A DNA stretch of 36,650 nt from assembly GCA_937873275.1 (NCBI GenBank), contig CALMRC010000043.1, positions 1-36,650 of the forward strand, given 5' to 3'. Made by a program: the position numbers and the translations under genes. This DNA is from an uncultured Spirochaetota bacterium (GTDB lineage: Bacteria > Spirochaetota > Spirochaetia > Treponematales > UBA12059). Position 1 is the stretch's first letter. Each line of letters begins with the position of its first letter. Under the pieces are notes generated by a model. That model was not told the DNA's origin and did not search any database. It worked only from the letters and a program-made list of their open reading frames with translations. Below, one piece after another: positions 1 through 8,600 of this stretch.

Positions 1-552
1 GCGGACCAGGCGATCGTCAACTGTGACACGGACCTCGCCCGGGCCCTGCTTCCCCAGATGGCGGATTTCCTGGCCGGCACGCCTTCGGACGCCCTCGTCG
101 AGGCGGCTGTGGACACGGCGGTGCTGGCGTCCGGGGTCGGAGAGGCCTTCGGGGAGGTGCTGGCCGCCGTGGGGACGAGCATCATCGAGACGGGGACCAT
201 CGACCCGGCGGACTACGATACCGTGGCCGCGATTCTCGGGTCCGTGGGAGTGTCCGCCGACGGCTTCGACGTGTTCACCTTCCTGGCGACGAACTACGAT
301 GACGCCGTCCCGGCGGACGTCACGGCCCTAGCGGCCCTGGGAGTCACGGCCGAGGATCTGGCCTTCGCCGCCGCGGCGCTCCTGGTCCAGCAGGCGACCG
401 TGGACGGCGCGACCCTGGACACCCTGATCGACGGAACGGCTTCGTTGACTACCACCGACCCCGACTACCAGCTCGCGCTGAGCATGTTGGACCTTGCGAC
501 CGCCTTGGATCCGACGAACGACCTGGTGTCGCTGGCAAACGGCTGGCTCTGA
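1..552 (+). CDS. C-terminal part of an Ala-rich helical hypothetical protein (5' truncated by window edge)
   Basis: Frame 1 is open from the first base (ADQAIVNCDTDLARALLPQMADFLAG...) to the TGA at 550-552; the first in-window ATG at 58 is probably internal. Confidence 0.7.
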   Translation, partial: ADQAIVNCDTDLARALLPQMADFLAGTPSDALVEAAVDTAVLASGVGEAFGEVLAAVGTSIIETGTIDPADYDTVAAILGSVGVSADGFDVFTFLATNYDDAVPADVTALAALGVTAEDLAFAAAALLVQQATVDGATLDTLIDGTASLTTTDPDYQLALSMLDLATALDPTNDLVSLANGWL

Positions 553-570
553 CAGAATGAGAGGGACGAA

Positions 571-1710
571 GTGAAAAAAGACCCGGCAATCATCGTTCTT
601 TTCGCCCTGGTTCTCCCGATCCTCCCCCTTTCCGCCCAGACCGTTTCGCCCGGAGTCCCCGTATCCCCCAGGCGGGCCGCGATAGGCGGCCTCCACGCGG
701 CGGACCTCGCCGGATTCGACTCGCTCTTCACGAATCCCGCGGGCTTGGCGTCCGCGGAGGGCGAGTGGATGTACTCCCGGATCGCCTTGAACGCCGCGGG
801 TCCCATCTTCGATATAGCCAACATGGCCCTGGGCGGCACGGACATCCTCTCCAACCTGACCAGCCTCCTGGACCCGGCGGGGCGGCTCTATACGTCCATG
901 GACCTGGCCACTCCCATCGCCCTGGGCTACGTGGGCAAGGGCCTGGGGATCGGGATCTTCAACCGGACCTACGTGATCGTAAACGCGCCCTCGGTTACAA
1001 GCGCGTTCCTGACCTTCGGGGAGGAGCTCCTCCTGACCGGCGGATACGCCAAGCGCTTCGATCTGGGGGAGGGGAACCTCCTCGACTTCGGCATCGCCCT
1101 GAAAGGCTTCCTCCGGAACGAGTTCGCCTGGTCCGGCGCCTTGACGGACGTTTCCACCGCCTTCAACGACATATTCGGGGGAATACCCTTCAACATCGTG
1201 ACCGGTTTGGGGGTGGACCTGGGTGCCACGTGGACCTTCGGGGACTACGCCCTGGCCCTGAGCGCCCGGGACGCCTTCACGCCGTACATCGCCTCGTCCT
1301 ACACGAGTTATAACGGATTCAAGGCCAATCCCACGGCCAGCCAGATCTCGACGGCCACGGACCTCATGCCCATCGACCTGTCCCTGGGATTCCGTTGGAG
1401 CCCGAGGTGGCTCTTCCTGGCCCGGTCCGGGAGCGAGTTGACCCTCCTTGCGGATTACCGCAACATCTGGGGCCTCTTCCGGATCCTGGACCGCAACCCG
1501 ATCCTGGAACTCAGCCTGGGCGCGGAGGTCGTCATGCTGGAGATCCTGAGCCTTAGGGCCGGACTCCGGGACGCCCTGCCCTCCGCGGGGTTCGGTCTGG
1601 ATCTCCAATTCTTCGACTTGAGCCTTGCGATGTACGGGAAGGAATTGGGATTCGAGCCCGGCCAGCGCCCGGTGTTCAACCTGGACTTCGCCATCGATTT
1701 CCGGTATTGA
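571..1710 (+). CDS. Putative outer-membrane beta-barrel protein, FadL/PorV/UPF0164-like
   Basis: GTG start after GAGGGACGAA; signal peptide (MKKDPAIIVLFALVLPILPLSAQ); N-terminal AAIGGLHAADLAGFDSLFTNPAGLA motif; alternating hydrophobic strands and aromatic C-terminus (FAIDFRY). Confidence 0.75.
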   Translation: MKKDPAIIVLFALVLPILPLSAQTVSPGVPVSPRRAAIGGLHAADLAGFDSLFTNPAGLASAEGEWMYSRIALNAAGPIFDIANMALGGTDILSNLTSLLDPAGRLYTSMDLATPIALGYVGKGLGIGIFNRTYVIVNAPSVTSAFLTFGEELLLTGGYAKRFDLGEGNLLDFGIALKGFLRNEFAWSGALTDVSTAFNDIFGGIPFNIVTGLGVDLGATWTFGDYALALSARDAFTPYIASSYTSYNGFKANPTASQISTATDLMPIDLSLGFRWSPRWLFLARSGSELTLLADYRNIWGLFRILDRNPILELSLGAEVVMLEILSLRAGLRDALPSAGFGLDLQFFDLSLAMYGKELGFEPGQRPVFNLDFAIDFRY

Positions 1711-1747
1711 TGCGGTCCCGGATTTCGGACCTCCGAGAGCCCCCGCG

Positions 1748-1775
1748 TTGACACTCCCCGGCACCTTCCTATAGT
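1748..1775 (+). promoter_or_regulatory. sigma70-type promoter of tRNA-Lys
   Basis: TTGACA (1748-1753), 16-nt spacer, TATAGT (1770-1775), 15 nt before the mature tRNA 5' end. Confidence 0.8.
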
Positions 1776-1790
1776 CTAAAAGCCCGTTTC

Positions 1791-1863
1791 GGGCCGCTAG
1801 CTCAGTAGGTAGAGCAACGCCCTTTTAAGGCGTGGGTCACTGGTTCGAATCCAGTGCGGCTCA
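1791..1863 (+). tRNA. tRNA-Lys (anticodon TTT), CCA not encoded
   Basis: 73-nt cloverleaf: acceptor GGGCCGC/GCGGCTC, D-arm GCTC..GAGC, anticodon arm ACGCC-CTTTTAA-GGCGT, T-arm ACTGG-TTCGAAT-CCAGT, discriminator A. Confidence 0.97.
1846..1863 (+). repeat. Direct repeat copy 1 (3' end of tRNA-Lys, CGAATCCAGTGCGGCTCA)
   Basis: Exact 18-bp match to 2154-2171, 308 bp downstream. Confidence 0.9.
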
Positions 1864-1903
1864 AAAAACAGCGCCCCGGTGCAACCGGGGCGCTGTTTTT
1901 TAT
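1863..1903 (+). terminator. Rho-independent terminator after tRNA-Lys
   Basis: AAAAAACAGCGCCCCGGT-GCA-ACCGGGGCGCTGTTTTTT: 18-bp perfect stem, 3-nt loop, T run. Confidence 0.93.
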
Positions 1904-2153
1904 CCCGCACCGGATTCGATCGCCGGTCCGTGCCGAGCGGTAGCGAGGAAGAGGCGCCAGGGATTACGTGGCGCGCGATAGCGCGCATATAAATCCGTCC
2001 TTTCGTAAAACGATGCGAAGCATCGTATGGCGCCGCCAGCGGCCCGGCGCGGCCCGGAGCGAGCGGGCAGGATGCCGGGGTCGCGCAAGCGACCACGACA
2101 ATCCATTCCCATCGGCAAACGACGCGAAGCGGCGTAAGGCTGCGAGCGCAGGG

Positions 2154-2171
2154 CGAATCCAGTGCGGCTCA
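2154..2171 (+). repeat. Direct repeat copy 2 (tRNA-Lys 3' end fragment, att-like)
   Basis: CGAATCCAGTGCGGCTCA identical to 1846-1863; no tRNA body precedes it. Confidence 0.9.
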
Positions 2172-2182
2172 GAGTGGAAGAC

Positions 2183-2211
2183 CCCCGGCGTCAGCCGGGG
2201 TTGTTTATTTT
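2183..2211 (+). terminator. Rho-independent terminator following the tRNA fragment
   Basis: CCCCGGC-GTCA-GCCGGGG followed by TTGTTTATTTT. Confidence 0.8.
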
Positions 2212-2254
2212 GGGCGCACAGGATTCGAAGGGCGCACGCCGAGAGGAACGGACG

Positions 2255-2755
2255 CTACCGCACCTTCCCCACGAAAGCCTCGACCGCCGCCTTCTCCGTC
2301 GCGTCGTCCGTATCCTTGGTGGCCATGGAGACGGCGTCCACGGGCTTGGCGCCGGACTTCTCCAACAGGCCCGTCAGATCCCGGAACAGGTTGTCCAGGA
2401 ACCAGCGGTTGGCGGTTACGAAGAGATAGACGCGTTTGCCGGTCACCGCGGGCTTGGTCTTGAGCCAGTCCCGGATGGGGGACTTCGCGTTGAAGGCCTG
2501 GACTATGCCGTGAACAACCAGCACGTCGTACCGGGAGAGGTCCCGGGATTTGAGCTCTCCGGCCGCCGCCTCGTCGAAGGGCAGGCCGTAGGCGGTGAAG
2601 GCGCCCCGGAACCGGGCGATGTAGGGCTCGGTCTGCTCGTTCACCTCGTCGTAGACGAAGAGGATCCGGGGTGACGGGGATTGGGCGGCGAGGGGTACGA
2701 TGATCAAGGCCAGCAGCACGATCATGCCCAGGCGAAAGCGGTACATACCGTTCAT
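2255..2755 (-). CDS. Secreted flavodoxin-fold-like protein
   Basis: 166 aa; signal peptide ending LAAQ; RILFVYDEVNEQTEPYIARF...YDVLVVHGIVQ...GKRVYLFVTANRWF flavodoxin-like alternation; SD GGAGGAG upstream of ATG. Confidence 0.65.
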   Translation of the reverse strand: MNGMYRFRLGMIVLLALIIVPLAAQSPSPRILFVYDEVNEQTEPYIARFRGAFTAYGLPFDEAAAGELKSRDLSRYDVLVVHGIVQAFNAKSPIRDWLKTKPAVTGKRVYLFVTANRWFLDNLFRDLTGLLEKSGAKPVDAVSMATKDTDDATEKAAVEAFVGKVR

Positions 2756-2895
2756 GGGAGACTCCTCCGCAAGGAGTATACCCCGCGGAGGAGCCTTTCA
2801 AAATATGATCTCGGATCAGGAGCCTTTTTCGGAGTCGGCCGCTTGTTCGCGGAAGTCCGCAGGGCCTACGCGCCGCCGCACACTTCAGTCGCTTC

Positions 2896-2923
2896 CGTCC
2901 ACTGTCCACTGTCCACCGTTTAC
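2896..2923 (+). repeat. NGTYYAC heptad repeat (4 units)
   Basis: CGTCCAC TGTCCAC TGTCCAC CGTTTAC, overlapping the stop codon of the minus-strand hydrolase gene. Confidence 0.75.
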
Positions 2924-3708
2924 TTCACTCCCAACTCGTCCTGCAGGAAGGCGATGGTCTGCCTCCAGGCCTGGCGGGCCGGACCCGGGGAATCCACGTT
3001 CTCGTCCTTGACGAAGGCGTGTCCGACGCCGGTGTACACCGACTCGGCGTACCGGGCCTTGCGGGCGGCCAGGGCATCCTTGAAGGCCTGCCTCTGGGCG
3101 GGAGGGATGCTGGCGTCCGCGTCGCCGAAGATCCCCAGCACGGCGCCCTTCCGTCCGAGCTCGCCCAGGGCGGACTCCTGCTGGATGAGGCCCGAGCCGT
3201 AGAGGGTCACCACGGCGCCGAGCCCGGGCTGTCGGGTCCCCAGGAACATCGCCTGGGCCCCGCCGAAGCAGAATCCCAACGTACCCATGCGGGAGCCGTC
3301 CACCCGGGGATGCCGGGTCAACCACTCGTAGGCCGCGTCCAGGTCCGCGGCGATCTGGGCGGGGGGAGTGCCGTTCCGCAGGGCCCCCGCCTCCGCGGGC
3401 GTCTGGGCTAGTTTGCCCCGGTAGGCGTCCACGGCCAGCACGGCGAACCCTTCCTTGGCCAGACGGTCCGCCATGGCCGCGATGTCGCCTGAGAGGCCCC
3501 ACCACTCGTGGACCATGATGACTCCGGGATGCCTGCCGGAGCCGGGGGGGAGGGCAAGATACGCGGAGAGTTTGGTTCCGTCCGCGGCTGTGAAGGAGGC
3601 GTTGGTCTGGACGGGCTTCTTGGTCTGGGCGGCTAGGGGGAGAACGGCCAGGAGGAGCAAGGCTATGGTGAGGAGCGATACCGCCGCAGGTCGGGAGGGG
3701 GATTTCAT
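2920..3708 (-). CDS. Dienelactone hydrolase family protein, exported
   Basis: ATG at 3708 preceded by GGAGGTTCCC; signal peptide ending LAAQ; VIMVHEWWGL, GFCFGGAQAMF nucleophile elbow (Cys), FGDADASIP and GVGHAF match the DLH Cys-Asp-His triad. Confidence 0.9.
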   Translation of the reverse strand: MKSPSRPAAVSLLTIALLLLAVLPLAAQTKKPVQTNASFTAADGTKLSAYLALPPGSGRHPGVIMVHEWWGLSGDIAAMADRLAKEGFAVLAVDAYRGKLAQTPAEAGALRNGTPPAQIAADLDAAYEWLTRHPRVDGSRMGTLGFCFGGAQAMFLGTRQPGLGAVVTLYGSGLIQQESALGELGRKGAVLGIFGDADASIPPAQRQAFKDALAARKARYAESVYTGVGHAFVKDENVDSPGPARQAWRQTIAFLQDELGVK

Positions 3709-3802
3709 GGGAACCTCCATCGAAGGGATTCGGCCCCATTGGGGCCAGGTTTCATTCGTATAAAGGTACGGAAAAAAGATTATAAAAACAATAATATAAA
3801 GG

Positions 3803-3824
3803 AAACCGTGGACCGTGAACGGTA
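3803..3824 (-). repeat. NGTYYAC heptad repeat (3 units, reverse orientation)
   Basis: Reverse complement reads CGTTCAC GGTCCAC GGTTTCC; lies on the other side of the hydrolase gene from the copy at 2896. Confidence 0.6.
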
Positions 3825-3867
3825 TTCGAAATAGGAGGAACAGGCCGCGACGGAATACCGCGGAAAT

Positions 3868-5310
3868 CTATGTAACCCGAGACGGATCCGTACCCAGGTA
3901 GGACGACGGTCCGGGTTCCGGGCTCCCCCGCAGCAGCTTGAGCCTGGACCGCAGGCGCCGCTCGCCGATGCCCAGGGCGCGGGCCGCCTCGCTCTGGTTG
4001 CCCCCGGCCGCGTCCAGGGCCCGGGTGATCAGGTCCAGTTCGAAGCGGCCGACGAGCTCGTCGTAGGTGCCGACCGTCGGCACCGACACTCCGGACGGCT
4101 CTCCCGGGGAATCCGGGGCCTCCTCGGGGGATTCCAGCCGGATGTCCTCCAGGGTCAGGATCTCGCGTCGCGTCATCAACACGGCCCGTTCAAGGGTGTT
4201 CTCGAGTTCCCGCACGTTGCCCGGGAAGGGATGCCGAAGGAGGGCCGCCAGGGCTTCCCGGCTTATGCCCCGAACGGTCTTGCCGTATTCCCTCGCGAAC
4301 TTGTCCGTGAACCATGCGGCCAGGGCGGCGATATCTTCCCTCCGCTCCCGGAGGGGCGGTATCTCGATGGGAATCACGTTCAGCCGCCAATACAGGTCGG
4401 ACCGGAACTGGCCCCGCTCCACCAGTTTCCGCAGGTCCCGGTTGGTCGCGGCGATGATGCGTACGTCCAGGGTCCTCGTCGCGTTCTCGCCGACCCGCTG
4501 GATCTGCCCGAACTGGAGGGCCCGGAGGAGCTTCACCTGGATGGACATCGGGATGTCCCCCACCTCGTCGATGAAGAGGCTGCCGCCGTCCCCCTCGGCG
4601 AAGCGGCCCTCCCGGGCCTGGTCGGCCCCCGTGAACGCGCCTTTCACGTGGCCGAAGAGCTCGCTCTCCATGAGGGTTTCCGGGAGGGCGGCTATGTTGA
4701 CGGTGACGAAGGGCCTGTCGCGGCGTGCGCTGGAGTTGTGGATCAGCCGGGCGATCAGCTCCTTGCCGGTGCCGCTCTCCCCGGTGATCAGCACCGTGGC
4801 GGAGCTGTCCCGGGATCGGGAGACCGTGTTCAGGACTTCCCTCATCCGGCCGTCGGCGTGGATGAAGGGCACGTCCCCGAGTTCGGAACCCAGGAAGGGA
4901 GTCAACTCGTCGTTCTCGTGCTCGATGAGGGATTTCTCGAACACCCGGATGAACAGGTGCTCCAGGGCCTCGGTGGTGACGGGCTTGACCAGGTAATCCT
5001 CGCCCCCGGCCTTCAGGATGCTGACCGCGTCCCGGGTATCCTCGAAGGCGGTCATGATGACGACGGATACGGTCGGGTTGGAGCGCTTGACGCTTTTAAG
5101 AACGTCCAGGCCGTTCCCGTCGGGCAGCCGGTAGTCCGACAGGACCAGGTCGATCGCCCGGGATTCCAGGACCTCGAGGGCGCCCCGCACCGTCTCCGCC
5201 GTATGCAGTTCGATGCGGGGATACTCGATCCGGCCGACGATGGCCTTGATCCGTTCCAGCAGGGTGAAGTCGTCGTCCACCGCGAGGACGCAGAACCGGG
5301 TGCCTTCCAT
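3868..5310 (-). CDS. NtrC-family sigma54-dependent response regulator (receiver, AAA+, Fis-type HTH)
   Basis: Receiver VDDDF...DLVLSDYRLPDGNGLDVL...KP; Walker A GESGTGKE; GAFTGA sigma54-contact loop (ELFGHVKGAFTGADQ); FIDEVGDIP; C-terminal NQSEAARALGIGERRLRSRLK. Confidence 0.97.
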   Translation of the reverse strand: MEGTRFCVLAVDDDFTLLERIKAIVGRIEYPRIELHTAETVRGALEVLESRAIDLVLSDYRLPDGNGLDVLKSVKRSNPTVSVVIMTAFEDTRDAVSILKAGGEDYLVKPVTTEALEHLFIRVFEKSLIEHENDELTPFLGSELGDVPFIHADGRMREVLNTVSRSRDSSATVLITGESGTGKELIARLIHNSSARRDRPFVTVNIAALPETLMESELFGHVKGAFTGADQAREGRFAEGDGGSLFIDEVGDIPMSIQVKLLRALQFGQIQRVGENATRTLDVRIIAATNRDLRKLVERGQFRSDLYWRLNVIPIEIPPLRERREDIAALAAWFTDKFAREYGKTVRGISREALAALLRHPFPGNVRELENTLERAVLMTRREILTLEDIRLESPEEAPDSPGEPSGVSVPTVGTYDELVGRFELDLITRALDAAGGNQSEAARALGIGERRLRSRLKLLRGSPEPGPSSYLGTDPSRVT

Positions 5311-5349
5311 GCCTCCAAGTATCGGCCCGTCCGTCCCGTAGTGCCAGGG

Positions 5350-5390
5350 CGATTCGACATTCGGGTCGAATCGTTCGACGGATGCGTCGA
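5350..5390. promoter_or_regulatory. Tandem palindromic enhancer-like sites (candidate UAS for the NtrC-type regulator)
   Basis: CGATTCGAC-ATTCGG-GTCGAATCG (9-bp arms) and TCGACG-GATG-CGTCGA (6-bp arms), centres 21 bp apart. Confidence 0.65.
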
Positions 5391-5504
5391 GACCTGACCC
5401 TCTTCCGGAAGGCTTTCAGGCGGTCGGACGCCGGAGGTCCCGGGTTTTTACGCCATTTTATTATATAGTAGATACTTAGTTCTCCGAGGTCGAGCGGTGT
5501 TTTT

Positions 5505-5519
5505 TGGCATGAAACCTGC
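5505..5519 (+). promoter_or_regulatory. sigma54 -24/-12 promoter candidate upstream of the giant Ig-repeat gene
   Basis: TGGCAT-GAAAC-CTGC with the 12-nt GG-to-GC spacing of TGGCAC-N5-TTGC. Confidence 0.7.
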
Positions 5520-5646
5520 TTGTGATTATTTGAGCACGAAATGGCTCCCCGCTGGGGGCACGGCACGCCGCCCGCCCGGAGGCGTGCGATATGTATAACG
5601 GCTATATAGGAAAGCGTCCGATAATGATTCCGGGTAGAGGTGCGCG

Positions 5647-8600
5647 ATGAGGTCGAACAAGAGCCGTTTCCCGTACGTACTCCATATCTTTACGATACTG
5701 CTGTTCCTGTTCGGGGGTTGTCGGAATCCCTTTTCCCCGGGCTTGGGGGAGAAGATCGATATCTCGGCTCCGTCGATCAGCCTTGCCAGCCACCTTCCGG
5801 GAGAGTACCTCCAGGATCAGGTCGTTTTTTCCGGTTCCGCCACGGACGACCAGAAGATCTCCGCGGTCCGGATTTCCTTCAACGGAGGGGCCTCCTGGAA
5901 CGACGTGACCTCCTACGACGACTCGACCAAGGTATGGCGCCATGACCTGGACACCACGTCGTACCCAAACGGGTCCTTCCGGATCCGGCTTCGCGCGATC
6001 GACGAGGCGGGAAAACGCACGGATACGGAGGATTTGGTCTTCACCATCGACAATCTCCCGCCCCAGATAGAGATCCAGGTGCCCGCGATCAATCCCGCTA
6101 CGTACGATCCGCTCCTGCCGCCGGAAATCGCCATGAACGGCGTCGTCATCGGCATCGTGACGGACCTGCAGGGAGTGGCGGTCGGATACCCGCAGATGAA
6201 GTTCTGGAAGGAGACGGATTCCGAGCCGGACTGGGACGACGGCATCGGCGTGACCGAGGTCAAGAAGACGACCGACTTCCGGTACCGTCTTTCCGACGCG
6301 CATCCCGACGAGGTCGGGATCTTCAACCTGAGGCTCCGGGCGGTGGACGTCAGCGGCGGCGAGACGATCGTTCCGCCCCCGGCCCAGGATCCGTATAAAG
6401 TGAAGGTCATCAGCGGGGATGTCCTTCCCGTCATAAACCTGGCCTTCACCTCCGGGGACGTGAACGTCGTGGCCGGGGGTACCTACGCGGGGGAAGCTTT
6501 CTCCTTCCGCGTGACCGCGAATCACCCCAACGGGATCGACGTCGTGACCCTCCACCGGACCCCGGAGGGCGGATCGACGGATCCCGTCATCTGGGCCGCG
6601 GATGACCTGGGATCCCCGACCCGCACCCTGGACAGTCCGGTCCTTGCCGTGGCGCCCGACGGGTCTGACGACGGGACCTACGAGTTCCGCATCGAGGCGG
6701 TCAGCGCCACCGGGAGCGTCGCGACCTACTACAAGACCGTCATCGTGGACGCCACCCCGCCCAGCGTGGAGATTACGAACCTTTCGCCCACGGTGGTGGA
6801 CGATTCCGATCCCGGCAACCCCGTGGAATACGTGAACGGAGTGATCCAGATCAACGCCCTGGCGACGGATGCGAATGCCGTGCTGGGCAGCAAATGGTGG
6901 ATGCTTCCGTCCGCAGATTCTGCCCCCGCGGACTACGACAGCCCCGGGGGAACCGCGTTCGCCACCTCGACCCCGTCCCTTTCCCTGGATTCCACATCCC
7001 TGCTGGACGGCACCGAGTACACGTTCTACATCATCTCCCGGGACCGGGCCCGGAACGACACCCGGATCAGCCGCGTCCTCTCGGTCAGCCAGGGGACGGA
7101 TATCCCTACGGCGGAGCTCACGGACATCGACACCTCCGTCACCACGGCGGCCGGGGCCGGAGTCGGAGGGGTGAACCTCCTGGATACCAACGCCCGAATC
7201 CGGGGCATCCTCTCGGACGACGACCGGGTCGACGTCTCCTCCGTGACCCTGAGCCTGAACGGGACGCCCGTGGGAACCCTCGATTCCCTGGGGCTTCCGG
7301 GGCGCAGCGTTTCCTTCTCCCACAACGTGGATTCCCTGGGGCAGGGAGTCCACTACTTCGAGCTCGAGTTCGGCGACGACGCCTCCGTCAAGAGCGGGCA
7401 GCCCTCGGCCTCCGCCTCGATCGGTCCCGTGTACTTCGTGATCGACACTTCCCCGCCCGCGATCTCCGTCGATTCCCCCGGGGCGGGGACCTTCCAGAGG
7501 GCATCCTTCACCCTTTCCGGCACAGCGGCGGACGCGAACGGCCTGGCCACGGTTACTCCGGGAGGGTCGGACGAGTACATCGAGGTAGCCTTCCCCGAGG
7601 CGCCGGGGACTTGGGTCCAGGTGCCGGTCGATCCCGGGACCCACGCGTGGTCCGTAGCCGTGGGGGGAGGGCCGTCGGCTCTCTTCGGCGGTTCCTACGA
7701 AGGTCCCCGTTCGGTCTCCCTCCGAGCCCGGGACCGGTTCGGGAAGCTCTCCACGGCTTCCTTCGCCTTCACCGTGGACACGGCGGCTCCGACCGCGGTC
7801 GTCTCCCTGCCCGCGGCGGACGCCTGGCTATCGGGAGCCTCGGACTCCGTCCAGGGTACGTCATCCGACGCGACCAGCTCCATATCCCAGGTCCGGTTCT
7901 GGGTCGGCGACGAGGGAGCCTCCCCGCCCGCGGATGCGGGAACCTGGACCCTGGCCTCGGGAACGACGAGTTGGAACGGCTCCTTGAACCTTTCCGCCCT
8001 GGGGGAGGGCCGTAAATCGATCCATGCCCGGTCCCGGGACGCCGCCGGCAACTGGAGCGTATCCGCGGTCCGGACCTTCGGAATCGACCAGGCCATCCCT
8101 GGTATCACGGAAACGGCCGTGGGTACGGCGAGCGCGGGACGCAACGCGGCCTTCAGCCTGGGCGGGCTCCTGACGGACTCCAACGCCCTCGCGAGCCTGA
8201 CCGTCACCCAGGCCAAGGGCACGGACCCCGCGGTGGTGCTGCAGGGCGGATCCGTGACGGGCACCTCCCAGGCCTGGTCGATCGCCGACCTCCCCCGGGA
8301 CCCCGCATCCCCGGCGGACTTCCTCCTGGCGGACGGGGTCTACGCCTACGCCCTGACCGTCACGGACGCCGCGGGAAAGACCTCTGTCCTCGGGCGGACG
8401 ATCACCGTGGACCTCACGGGGCCGGACGTGACCATAACCGCCCCGACGCCGGGTGCCGCCGTCCAGGGCACCGCCCTGTCCGCGAGCGGCACCGCCGCGG
8501 ATTTCGGCGACGTGAGCCCCATAGCCGAAACACGGTACGCCGTGACCGTACCCCCGGCCCTGCCGCCCGCGGATTACCTGGCATGGACCGCCGCGTCGGG

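Noticed and set aside
328-1764. 478-aa minus-strand ORF
   Set aside because: Antisense to a convincing outer-membrane protein gene; no recognisable domain.
1797-2096. 99-aa minus-strand ORF (…WIRTSDPRLKRALLYLLS)
   Set aside because: It is the translated antisense of the tRNA-Lys gene, a common spurious ORF.
5602-7644. 680-aa minus-strand ORF
   Set aside because: Antisense to the start of the giant gene and covers the divergent control region; no domain.
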